Assembly (NCBI GenBank): GCA_040269895.1
Contig: CP158568.1
Coordinates: forward strand, 930,001 to 994,000
From: Ancalomicrobiaceae bacterium S20
GTDB lineage: Bacteria; Pseudomonadota; Alphaproteobacteria; Rhizobiales; Ancalomicrobiaceae
Direction: 5' to 3'
Length of the DNA: 64,000 bases
Part shown: positions 56,156 to 64,000 of the stretch, piece after piece
How positions within the stretch are numbered: position 1 is the stretch's first letter
Layout: each line of letters opens with the position of its first letter
Made by a program: the position numbers and the translations under genes
The notes under the pieces: generated by a model
What the model saw: the letters and a program-made list of their open reading frames with translations, nothing else
What the model was told of the DNA's origin: nothing
Database searches by the model: none

Positions 56156-57574
56156 TTGAGCCTCGACGAGACTGAAAAACCGTCGCCCACCATCGCGCGG
56201 GAAGCGTCGCCTGAACCGCGCGACGCGGATGGGACCATGCGGTCCGAATACGTCGAAGCCGTGGCCGATGCCGTCGATGCCGCGGATTCGGCGCGTCTGA
56301 AGCAGCTGACCGAGGATGTCTACGGCGCCGATCTCGCCGATCTGATCGGCGCGCTGACCCCGGCGCGGCGCACCGACTTCGTGCGTCTGCTCGGACCGGA
56401 CTTCGACTTCGGCGTGCTGATCGAGCTCGACGACTCGGTGCGTCTGGCCCTGATCGAGGAATTGCCGCCGGCGACCGTCGCCGAGGGCATCTCCGAGCTC
56501 GATTCCGACGACGCGGTCTATCTGATCGAGGATCTCGACGCGGCCGATCAGGGCGCGATCCTCGATCGCATGCCCTCGGCCGAGCGCCTGTCGATCGAGC
56601 GCAGCCTCGATTATCCGGAGGAATCGGCCGGCCGTCTGATGCAGACGGACTTCATCGCCGTGCCGCCGTTCTGGACCGTCGGCCAGACGATCGACTATTG
56701 CCGCGAAACCGCGGACCTGCCGGACGACTTCTACGAGATCCATGTCGTCGACCCGACCTACCGGCTCGTCGGCGTCGTGCCGCTCGACCGGCTGCTCCGG
56801 TCGAAGCGGCCGGTCGGCATCTCGGATCTGGTCGAGGAGGAGGGCTTCGTCGTCCGCGCCGACCAGGACCGCGAGGAGGTCGCGCGCCTGTTCGAACGCC
56901 ACAATCTGATCTCGCTGCCGGTGGTCGACGACGGGCGCCGGCTGGTCGGTGTGGTCACGGCCGACGACGTGGTCGACGTCGTCAAGGAGGAGGCCGAAGA
57001 GGACTTCCGCGCCATGCACGGCGTCGGCGACGAGGAACTGTCGTCGTCGGTCATGTACACGACGCGCAACCGCTTCCTGTGGCTCTTCGTCAACCTGCTG
57101 ACCGCGTTCCTGGCCGCGTCCGTGATCGGCGCCTTCGAGGACACGATCGCCAAGATCGTCGCGCTCGCCGCGCTCGCCCCGATCGTCGCGGGGCAGGGCG
57201 GCAATGCCGCCACCCAGACCATGACCGTCGCCGTGCGCGCGCTCGGCACGCGCGAGCTCGGTCGGCTCAATCTCAAGCGCTTCGTCACCCGCGAGATCAT
57301 GGTCTCGCTGATCAACGGCCTCGCCTTCGCGGTCATCGTCGGCCTGATCGTCTGGGCCTGGTATCAGGACCCGCGGCTCGGCTTCGTGATCGGCGGCGCC
57401 ATGGTCGGCAATCTGGTCGCCGGCGGCCTCGCGGGCGTCGCGATCCCGCTCGCGGTCGAGAAGGTCGGCGGCGATCCGGCCGTGATCTCGGGCGTGTTCG
57501 TCACCACCGTCACCGACTGCGTCGGCTTCTTCGCCGTGCTCGGTCTGGCGACCTGGTGGTTCGGGCTTATGTAA
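56156..57574 (+). CDS. mgtE: Magnesium transporter MgtE
   Basis: Mg2+-gated inner-membrane channel, 472 aa from TTG 56156, chosen for the strong GGAGGAGGG just upstream; the first ATG is at about 56237, and the long upstream open frame is unrelated. Domain order is normal: an N-terminal MgtE domain (about 30-150) with DSDDAVYLIEDLDAADQGAI, two CBS domains (about 155-280), the plug helix and five membrane segments. The pore region includes PIVAGQGGNAATQTMTVAVR, and the C-terminus has the conserved TTVTDCVGFF. Confidence 0.93.
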   Translation: MSLDETEKPSPTIAREASPEPRDADGTMRSEYVEAVADAVDAADSARLKQLTEDVYGADLADLIGALTPARRTDFVRLLGPDFDFGVLIELDDSVRLALIEELPPATVAEGISELDSDDAVYLIEDLDAADQGAILDRMPSAERLSIERSLDYPEESAGRLMQTDFIAVPPFWTVGQTIDYCRETADLPDDFYEIHVVDPTYRLVGVVPLDRLLRSKRPVGISDLVEEEGFVVRADQDREEVARLFERHNLISLPVVDDGRRLVGVVTADDVVDVVKEEAEEDFRAMHGVGDEELSSSVMYTTRNRFLWLFVNLLTAFLAASVIGAFEDTIAKIVALAALAPIVAGQGGNAATQTMTVAVRALGTRELGRLNLKRFVTREIMVSLINGLAFAVIVGLIVWAWYQDPRLGFVIGGAMVGNLVAGGLAGVAIPLAVEKVGGDPAVISGVFVTTVTDCVGFFAVLGLATWWFGLM

Positions 57575-57660
57575 CGCCGCATTCGATCTCGTCCGGGGCG
57601 GCCTTGCGCCCGCAGGACCGCCTGCTCACCGTTTTGCTGTTTCGCCAACCGGAGTTCTCC

Positions 57661-58371
57661 ATGTCGCTCACGCCCGAACTGAAGTCCGCGCTCGAGAAGG
57701 TCACGACCGCGACCCTGACCACGGTGCTGCTCAAGAAGGGCGTGCGCCGCTCCTATCTCAGCGGGCCGATGCCCTACACCTCCGGCGGGTTCGAGCGCAT
57801 CGTCGGCGAGGCGTTCACACTGCGCTTCGTGCCGGCGCGCGAGGATCTCGCGACGCCCGAGAGCTGGGCCTCGCCGATCTCGACGCGCGCCGCGATCGAG
57901 GCGATGCCCGAGGGCGTCATCTGCGTCGCCGACGCCATGGGCGTGGCCGATGCCGGCATCTTCGGCGACATCCTCGTGCAGCGCATGAAGGTGCGCGGCG
58001 TCGCCGGGCTCGTCACCGACGGCGTCATGCGCGACGGCGCGGGCGTGCGCTCGGTCGACCTGCCGATCTGGTGCGCGGGCGTCGCGGCGCCGGCCTCGGT
58101 CGCGGGGCTCACCTTCGTCGGCTGGAACGAGCCGATCGGCTGCGGCGGCGCGGCGGTGTTTCCGGGCGACGTGATCGTCGCCGACGGCGACGGCGCGGTG
58201 GTGATCCCGCAGGCCATGGTCGCCGCGGTCGCGGAAGCCGCGCTCGAGCAGGAACTGTTCGAGGGCTGGGTCCATGGCGAGGTCATCGGCGGCGCGGCGC
58301 TGCCGGGGCTCTATCCGCCCAACGAGGAGACCAAGGCGCGCTATCAGGCGTGGCGGGCGTCGCGGGGCTGA
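57661..58371 (+). CDS. RraA-family protein (RNase activity regulator or aldolase-like)
   Basis: 236 aa. The ATG at 57661 gives MSLTPELKSALEKVTTATLT. The RraA/HMG-aldolase fold is shown by GIFGDILVQRMKVRGVAGLV, TDGVMRDGAGVRSVDLPIW and the late GDVIVADGDGAVVIPQ. The family includes RNase E regulators and 4-hydroxy-4-methyl-2-oxoglutarate or oxaloacetate-cleaving aldolases; the GD...DGxxRD residues needed by the aldolases are present, so either role is possible. It follows mgtE by 86 bases. Confidence 0.85.
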   Translation: MSLTPELKSALEKVTTATLTTVLLKKGVRRSYLSGPMPYTSGGFERIVGEAFTLRFVPAREDLATPESWASPISTRAAIEAMPEGVICVADAMGVADAGIFGDILVQRMKVRGVAGLVTDGVMRDGAGVRSVDLPIWCAGVAAPASVAGLTFVGWNEPIGCGGAAVFPGDVIVADGDGAVVIPQAMVAAVAEAALEQELFEGWVHGEVIGGAALPGLYPPNEETKARYQAWRASRG

Positions 58372-58607
58372 GGCTCCCTCCGCAGGCTCCCACCGCCGGG
58401 CTCCCTCGTCGGGGATGTCGGAGATCCGACAGGAACGCTTCCTGCATGAGGGCGCGAGGGTGGGGAATCCCCGGTTTGCCCCGGCGGATTCCTTCCCTTA
58501 AGACTATTGGGAGAGGCGGGGTCGACTCGGGCGCGGGGCGCCCTTACATGTGAGATCCCGCCAGATGATTTTCGCGGCCGTCCGGCCGCCCACGCTCGGA
58601 TACATCC

Positions 58608-59228
58608 ATGATCCTCAGCCCGAAGACCTATTGGACCACCCGCCTCGACGACGAGGAAGAGGAGGAGAAGACCAAGACCCCGCAGTCGGTGCCGGTCGAC
58701 AAGCACCTGTTCGACGCGCGTACGGTCCTGATCACGGGCACCATCACCCAGGAGCTCGCCCGCGACGTGACCGCGCGGCTCCTGGCGCTGAGCCACGTCA
58801 GCCAGGATCCGATCAACGTCATCGTCTGCTCGCCCGGCGGCCACGTCGAATCCGGCGACATGATCCACGACATGATCCGCTTCGTGTCGGCGCCGGTGCG
58901 CATGATCGGTGTGGGCTGGGTCGCCTCGGCCGGCGCGCTGATCTACGTCTCGGTGCCGAAGGAGCGCCGGTTCTGCCTGCCGAACACGCGCTTCCTGCTG
59001 CATCAACCGTCCGGCGGCGCCGGTGGCCCGGCCACCGATATCGAGATCCAGGCGCGCGAGATCCTCAAGATGCGCGACCGCCTGAACCACATCTTCGCCG
59101 CCGCGACCGGCCAGCCGTTCGAGCGGATCGAGAAGGATACCGATCGCGACTTCTGGATGGGTCCGGAAGAGGCGATCGCCTACGGTCTCGTCGGCAAGGT
59201 CGTCGCTTCGACCGCCGATCTCGCCTGA
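58608..59228 (+). CDS. clpP: ClpP-family ATP-dependent protease proteolytic subunit (paralogue)
   Basis: 206 aa. The catalytic triad is complete: Ser in [11 protein letters not shown], His in [20 protein letters not shown], and Asp in [20 protein letters not shown]. Differences from the main ClpP are an acidic N-terminal stretch ([10 protein letters not shown]) and [16 protein letters not shown] in place of the usual SPGG sequence. No clpX or clpA gene is beside it, so it is probably an accessory ClpP paralogue as found in other alphaproteobacteria. A terminator follows. Confidence 0.88.
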   Translation: MILSPKTYWTTRLDDEEEEEKTKTPQSVPVDKHLFDARTVLITGTITQELARDVTARLLALSHVSQDPINVIVCSPGGHVESGDMIHDMIRFVSAPVRMIGVGWVASAGALIYVSVPKERRFCLPNTRFLLHQPSGGAGGPATDIEIQAREILKMRDRLNHIFAAATGQPFERIEKDTDRDFWMGPEEAIAYGLVGKVVASTADLA

Positions 59229-59265
59229 TCCTGCCCCGCGCCGCAGGCGGACGCGACCAAGAACA

Positions 59266-59304
59266 AAACCCCGCCCGGCAGGCGCCGCGGCGGGGTTTCT
59301 TGTT
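59266..59304 (+). terminator. Rho-independent terminator after clpP
   Basis: Stem AAACCCCGCC (59266-59275), 13-base loop, GGCGGGGTTT (59289-59298), followed by CTTGTTT. The stem's A-rich 5' side could let it work on both strands, between clpP and the convergent chemoreceptor gene. Confidence 0.8.
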
Positions 59305-59359
59305 TCAGGCTCCGACAGGGCAGCGCGCGGCTTCGGAAGGGCGGAGCCGCGTGCCTCGA

Positions 59360-61341
59360 TCAGGCGGCTCGGACGGCGCCGATGAAGCGTTCGATCTCGT
59401 GCGACAGGCTTTCGGCCTCGCCAGCGAGCGTCTCGGCGAGGGAGGCGACCTCGCCGGTCGTGCCGACCGCGCTCGCGGCGGCACTCTCGGCGCCTACGAT
59501 GGCGTTCGCGCCCTCGCGCGCGACGCCGGTCGCCTGTGCCATATGCGCGGAGATCGTCGCGATCGCGGCATTCTGCTCCTCGACGGCGGCGGCGACGGCG
59601 GTCGCGATCGCCGACATCTCGCCGATCGTGTCGTCGACCGAGCGGATCGCCTCGACCACATCGCCGGAGCTGGTGCGGATCGCCTCGACCTGCTCGGCGA
59701 TCTCGGTCGTCGCCTGCTGGGTCTGCCCGGCGAGCGCCTTCACCTCGCTCGCGACGATGGCGAAGCCGCGGCCGGCCTCACCGGCGCGGGCGGCCTCGAT
59801 CGTGGCATTGAGGGCGAGCAGGTTGGTCTGTTCGGCGATCGAGCGGATCAGCACCACCACCTCGCCGATGCGCGCCGCGCTGGCGGCGAAGGCGCTCATG
59901 CTCTCCGCGGTCCTGCGCGAGCGCTCGACGGCGGTCTGCGCCACGCCCGTCGACTGCTGGGCACGCGAGGCGACCTCGGCGATCGAGTGGGCGATCTCCT
60001 GCGTCGAGCCGGTGGCATCGCCGAGCCGGCCCGCGGCCTCGTCGACGGCGCGACCGGCGTCACGGGCGTGGCCGGCGGCCGAACCGACGGTGCGGTCCAT
60101 CACCTCGGCGGCGCCGGCGAGACGGGCGGCGGTCTGGCGGACCGTGGTGATCGCGGCCTCGGCACGGGCGTTGAAGCCGCGCACGAGCGCTTCCATCGCT
60201 TCGGCGCGCTCGGCCTGGATGTCGGCGGCGCGCGTGCGCTCGGCCGTGAGCCGGCGGCGTTCGGCGGCGGCGTCGCGGAAGACGAGCAGGGCCGGGCCAT
60301 ATCGCCGATCTCGTCGCGCCGGTCGGTGCCGTCGATCGCGCAGTCGAGATCGCCGGTGGCGAGCTGGTCCATCGCGCCGCGCAGGCCGCCGAGCGGCCTG
60401 GAGATCGAGCGCCCGGTCAGGAGGCTCAGCACCACCGTGCCGATGAGCACGAAGCCGGCGGCGAACAGCAGGAGCCGCGCGTTGGCGGCGCGCGCCTCGG
60501 CGAGTGCGTCGTGGCTCGCCGCCTGGCCGTCGAGGGCGATCTTGCCGATCTCCTCCAACACCGGCGCGATCAGGTCGAAGGCGCCGATCAGTTTCTCGTA
60601 GGTCGTGAAGGCGGCGCGATCCTCCTCGACCCAGGCCGCCAGCGCGCCGCGATAGGTCGCCAGCGCCTTGGTCATGGTCGCCTTCTCGGCGTCGTCGAGC
60701 TCGACGCGGCCGATCGCGCGTTCGAGTCGGCCGGCGGCGGTCTCCATCTCGCCGAGCAGCTCCTGGTCGTGGTCGGCCATGTAGCGGCGTTCGGCGAGGC
60801 GGGCGGCGGCGAGCGCGTAGGCGAGCCGGAACTCGGCCTCGCCACCGCCGCCGAGCACCTTGGCGCGGGAGATCGCCTCCATCTCGCCCGCGGCACTGCG
60901 CACCGCATCGTTGAGGCCGTCGTTCTGGCTGGTGCCGAGCGTGCGGTAGGACTTGGCCAGCGGATCGAACAGGCCCTTCACCTCGGCGAGGCGCTGCTCG
61001 AGGGCGCGGATCTGCGTGGTCACCGCCGCGGCGCCGCCGAGCTGGCCGAGGTCGCGGACCGAAGTCGCGGTCTCGTCGAAACGCTTCTGGAACAGGTCGA
61101 TCAGCGGGCCGCTGCGCGCGCCGGCGAGTTCGGTCGCCGCGCCACGCAGGCCGAAGATGTCGGCCTTGAGGTCGCGCGCGCGGGTGGCGAGCGTCGCATA
61201 GGTGTCGGCCTCCGCCTCGACACGGCCGAGCGCCGCCTCGCCCCACAAGGCGATACCGCCGACGGAGGCGACGCCGAGACCGGAAAGGACCGCCAACAGG
61301 AGAACACGCTTACGGATCGAAAGATTGATCTTGGTCGACAT
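59360..61341 (-). pseudogene. Methyl-accepting chemotaxis protein, single-base frameshift after HAMP
   Basis: The ATG at 61341 gives [21 protein letters not shown] membrane helix lies at about 12-33, a periplasmic helical sensor domain to about 285, a second membrane helix ([19 protein letters not shown]), then HAMP. The frame changes near 60293. The signalling domain in the second frame is complete, with the tip [20 protein letters not shown] and [20 protein letters not shown]. One extra C at 60292-60293 restores MARALLVFR and a protein of about 660 aa. There is no C-terminal pentapeptide. Its ligand is unknown. Confidence 0.8.
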
Positions 61342-61769
61342 CCGGCTCCCTCGGGGTCCTGCCTGATCATGCTGGTCATCGGAGCTGGACGATACGGGAA
61401 ATGTCTTGACCAATGGTTGCGCTGCAACCTGTATCAGGTCGCGGTAACTTCGCGCCTCACGTGTCGCTGTCATTCATGTTCGCGAGAATTGCCAGTCGAC
61501 GTCTTTATTCATGTCTATTTTGAGTATTTATCTTTGAACTTTGTTTGATGCGTGGTCTTGCTGCGGTGCATCGATCGTTTTGGTGGCGGGGAACATCGTT
61601 TCCATATTGCGATACTTAGATATGTCATCGCGGATCGCCTGCGGCGAGCTATGTCTCTATCATGCGACGCCAAGCGCTCGCCCTTCCTCCGCTGCGGGAG
61701 CGAGAGGGCCTTCGGCGGCCGCCCGTCAATGGCGCCGCTTGTCCGTTTGCAAGACCAAGGCTCGTGCCG
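61342..61769. other. A+T-rich divergent intergenic region (chemoreceptor / ydcF)
   Basis: 428 bases between divergent genes. The stretch 61510-61630 is strikingly richer in A+T than the rest of the window (for example TTTATTCATG, TATTTATCTTTG). It probably contains the promoters of both genes. No coding sequence was recognised. Confidence 0.45.
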
Positions 61770-62570
61770 ATGTTCGCCCTGCTCACCAAGATCGCCTATC
61801 TGTTCCTGAAGCCCAGCAATCTTCTCGTTGCGCTCGCGGCGCTCGGCTTCCTGGCCTCGCTGATCTCGCGCCGCATCGTCGTGCGTCTGTTGGCCGGTCT
61901 GGCGATTGCTGGCCTCGTTGTCATCGGGTTCCCGCCGACGACCGGATGGGTGGCCGAGATCCTCGAGGACCGGTTTCCGATCCCGGCGCAGCTCGACCCG
62001 CCGCCGGCCGGCATCATCGTTCTCGGCGGGGCGCAGGAGACCCATCTGACGGCGCTGCGCGGGGCGCCGCAGGTCAATGCCAGTGCCGAGCGGACGCTGG
62101 TGGTCCCCGACCTCGCCCGGCTCTATCCGCAGGCGCGGATCGTGCTCACCGGCGGCAATGCCGGGGAGGCGCACGGCGTGTCGCTGTCGGAGGCGGAGAT
62201 CATGCGCCAGCTGATCGTCTCGGCCGGCGTCGCGCCGGAGCGGATCACGACCGAGGGACGGTCCTGGACCACCTGGGAGAACGCGACCTTCACCAAGGCG
62301 CTGGTCAATCCGGAGCCCGGCAGCCGCTGGCTGCTGGTGACTTCCGGCTGGCACATGCCGCGCGCCATGGGCGCGTTTCGCGCGGCCGGATGGGACGGGG
62401 TCGTCGCCTATCCGGTCGACTTCGTGACCGGTGGGCCGGAGGCGCTCAATGCCGGATACGCGGGCGCCGGTCAGTCGCTCGCGCTGTTCGACATCCTGGC
62501 CAAGGAGATCATAGGGCTTGCCGTCTATCGGATGGCGGGGCGGTCCGACGCCTGGTTCCCGGCGCCGTGA
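61770..62570 (+). CDS. YdcF-family (DUF218) membrane protein
   Basis: 266 aa. ATG 61770 gives MFALLTKIAYLFLKPSNLLV; the open frame begins 108 bases earlier without membrane or family features. Two or three membrane segments (about 5-60) are followed by a DUF218 domain starting PAGIIVLGGA, with RIVLTGGNAGEA, EAEIMRQLIVSAGV, SWTTWENATFTKAL and LLVTSGWHMPRAMGAFRAAG. Relatives (YdcF, ElyC/SanA) are linked to envelope or vancomycin-barrier functions. The last 62 bases overlap the convergent DUF599 gene. Confidence 0.88.
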   Translation: MFALLTKIAYLFLKPSNLLVALAALGFLASLISRRIVVRLLAGLAIAGLVVIGFPPTTGWVAEILEDRFPIPAQLDPPPAGIIVLGGAQETHLTALRGAPQVNASAERTLVVPDLARLYPQARIVLTGGNAGEAHGVSLSEAEIMRQLIVSAGVAPERITTEGRSWTTWENATFTKALVNPEPGSRWLLVTSGWHMPRAMGAFRAAGWDGVVAYPVDFVTGGPEALNAGYAGAGQSLALFDILAKEIIGLAVYRMAGRSDAWFPAP

Positions 62571-63303
62571 TCCCGGTTTCCGGGTTTTGCCCCCGAGGCG
62601 GCGGCATCAACGGATCCGGGCCGTCCTCGAGCGAATGCAGGGCGTGACTCAGGTATTGACGGCGCAGCAGCACGAGCAGGATGACGGTCGTCGTCGCCAT
62701 GAAGATCCAGGCGTTGACGAGCCAGCCCATGAAGCCGAGCGAGAAGAACAGCGCGCGCAGGCCCCAATGGAAATGGTGGCCGGCGTCGATCTGCATTTCG
62801 GAAAAGCGCCGGGCGGCGACGACGCCCTGCGCCGGATCGTGGTCGTCGGAGGCGTTCGGAACGGCGCCGATCAGGATCGCGGCGTAGTTGAACAGCCGGT
62901 ACGACCAGCCGAACTTGAAGAAGGCGTAGCCGTAGATCACAACCAGGCCCAGCGCCTTGGTCTGCAGCGCCATGCGGCTGGTGGCGACATGCAGCGGGAT
63001 CTCGGACAGGATCTCGAGCAGCCGGTCGGCCTGATTGAGCAGACCGAAAGCGGCGCCGACGGCGATCAGCGAGGTCGAGGCGAAGAAGGCGGTGCCGTTC
63101 TGAAGGCTCGACATGATCGCCGTGTCGACGATGCGCACGTCGCGCTCCAGCATGCGGGCGGCCCAGACGCGACGATGCATGTCCATGCGCCGCGACAGGC
63201 TGCGGTCGCCCAGGCTGGTCTTGTCGACCAAATAGCCGACGCCGAACCAGGCGAAGATGAACCAGGCGAGGGCGAAGGCGTCGGGAAAGATCGGGATCGG
63301 CAT
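62509..63303 (-). CDS. DUF599 membrane protein
   Basis: 264 aa with about four predicted membrane segments. ATG 63303 gives MPIPIFPDAFALAWFIFAWF; upstream in-frame ATGs are possible but not supported. Family features are the first segment, GDRSLSRRMDMHRRVWAARM, DTAIMSSLQNGTAFFASTSL and the late FHWGLRALFFSLGFMGWLVN. The function of the family is unknown. The C-terminal 40 residues are polar, Pro/Arg-rich and partly encoded opposite the end of the YdcF-like gene. Confidence 0.85.
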   Translation of the reverse strand: MPIPIFPDAFALAWFIFAWFGVGYLVDKTSLGDRSLSRRMDMHRRVWAARMLERDVRIVDTAIMSSLQNGTAFFASTSLIAVGAAFGLLNQADRLLEILSEIPLHVATSRMALQTKALGLVVIYGYAFFKFGWSYRLFNYAAILIGAVPNASDDHDPAQGVVAARRFSEMQIDAGHHFHWGLRALFFSLGFMGWLVNAWIFMATTTVILLVLLRRQYLSHALHSLEDGPDPLMPPPRGQNPETGITAPGTRRRTAPPSDRRQAL

Positions 63304-63435
63304 GGCGGCACCATGCCCCATTCGAGGCCGGATTCGCCAGTCCCGGCGCATCGGCTCATTGCCGGGAAACGAGCCTCATCCGGACCCGGCGGTGCGCCGG
63401 GGCCGGACGACGGGGCCGAGGGCAGGGCAGGCCGA

Positions 63436-63708
63436 TCAGTGGCGCAGGCTCTGCCAGTAGAGCTGCTGCTGGATGCGATAGGCCGCCGCGGCGTTGCGCT
63501 CGGCCCATGCGGGTCCGTTGCCGCGCACATAGTCCGAGCCGGCGGTGGCCGGATTGTCGGCATAGGCGCCCGAGGCGCGGTCGTTGTAGGTCCGGACGTG
63601 GTGCTGGCGCACGTGGTGGTGCTTCTTCTTGGTGGTGTGCGCGAAGGCCGCTGCCGGCGCGAGGCCGACGAAGCAGGCGGCGAGGGCGATCGACACGAGT
63701 TTGCGCAT
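63436..63708 (-). CDS. Small exported His-rich protein
   Basis: 90 aa from ATG 63708 (GGAG 9 bases upstream); the ATG at 63717 is too near that site. Signal peptide MRKLVSIALAACFVGLAPAA with cleavage at AFA-H near residue 23. The mature N-terminus is Lys/His-rich (HTTKKKHHHVRQHHVRTY), which could bind metal. The remainder, with AWAERNAAAAYRIQQQLYW, is helical in pattern. Not recognised as a named family. Confidence 0.7.
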   Translation of the reverse strand: MRKLVSIALAACFVGLAPAAAFAHTTKKKHHHVRQHHVRTYNDRASGAYADNPATAGSDYVRGNGPAWAERNAAAAYRIQQQLYWQSLRH

Positions 63709-63881
63709 GGCGTGCATCTCCGGTTTGCGATCCCGCGCGGAGGCGGTTGTCAGCAAAACCCACGGCGCGGCCGTAAGTTCGCCGCCGCACACCCGGCACG
63801 GCCGCTTTTTCGTCGCCTCGCGCAAGGTTGAAGCGGGGTGTGCCCCGCGTGAGCCACGGCCCGCGCCCGGCGCCGCTCCTC

Positions 63882-64000
63882 TCAGAGCAGGGGCGTCAGG
63901 CGCTCGGTCAGGAAGTCCATGAACAGGCGGATCTTGAGATCGAGCGTCGCGCGCTTCGGGTAGAGCAGGGAGAGGTCGTAGAGCGCCTTGAGCCGCCAGT
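63882..64000 (-). CDS. LysR-family transcriptional regulator (C-terminal fragment at window edge)
   Basis: Only the last 39 residues are in the window, ending at TGA 63882-63884. The fragment (LKALYDLSLLYPKRATLDLK, then RLFMDFLTERLTPLL) matches the end of the effector-binding domain of LysR regulators, which normally reads leu-tyr-pro followed by a final helix with FxDFL. The N-terminal DNA-binding part lies beyond the window, so its target is unknown. Confidence 0.7.
   Translation of the reverse strand, partial: WRLKALYDLSLLYPKRATLDLKIRLFMDFLTERLTPLL

Noticed and set aside
60285-60300. Programmed ribosomal frameshifting as an explanation for the broken chemoreceptor and the other shifted genes
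   Set aside because: No slippery heptamer followed by a pseudoknot was seen, and such frameshifting is not known for these families; base-run errors or decay explain the pattern better.

Overview
The window is high-GC DNA from an alphaproteobacterium, most likely of the order Hyphomicrobiales (Rhizobiales). The evidence is the merged ribosomal-protein/RNA-polymerase block in alphaproteobacterial order, the F1-ATPase chaperone ATP12, an alphaproteobacterial-type Clp peptidase, and a Do-protease/RarA/CrcB/RluC/HAD/ATP12 neighbourhood that I associate with this order. I cannot place it to genus.

Positions 1-27641 are the core information-processing block, all on the + strand: the 3' part of rpoB, then rpoC; the str operon (rpsL, rpsG, fusA, tuf); the S10 and spc operons (rpsJ through rplO, secY, adk); and the alpha operon (rpsM, rpsK, rpoA, rplQ). 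All these frames are intact. Strong sigma70-like promoters precede rpsL (7858-7886) and rpsM (24467-24495), each with a long leader. Several gaps hold strong hairpins, and the rpoA-rplQ gap has a three-copy repeat of about 33 bases.

Positions 27794-41162 hold crcB, rarA and a periplasmic Do-type protease on the - strand, then on the + strand a HigBA toxin-antitoxin pair, two tandem RluA-family pseudouridine synthases (the second frameshifted), a DUF3833-like secreted protein, a pstSCAB phosphate transporter with a candidate Pho box and no phoU, a frameshifted membrane-anchored helical protein, a HAD hydrolase and ATP12.

Positions 41293-42696 are the most unusual part: a CesT-like type III secretion chaperone followed 21 bases later by an unrecognised, lower-GC, hydrophilic 302-residue protein with a Ser/Asn-rich N-terminus. 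This looks like a chaperone-effector pair, with no secretion apparatus in the window. A PheC-like periplasmic protein follows.

Positions 43921-49287 are the propionyl-CoA carboxylase locus. pccB and pccA are separated by two small cysteine-rich YARHG-like exported proteins, and pccA overlaps a HAD phosphatase gene. Positions 49324-64000 carry mixed genes: a double receiver protein, acylphosphatase, lipB, an orphan FliN-like protein, tRNA-Leu(GAG), an HD-GYP phosphodiesterase, two polysaccharide deacetylases, MgtE, an RraA-like protein, a ClpP paralogue, a chemoreceptor, a YdcF-like protein, a DUF599 protein, a small His-rich exported protein and the end of a LysR regulator.

Five genes between 33 and 61 kb are broken by six single-base shifts, all in or beside short base runs. 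Each is repaired by one base, so sequencing or assembly error is at least as likely as true decay.
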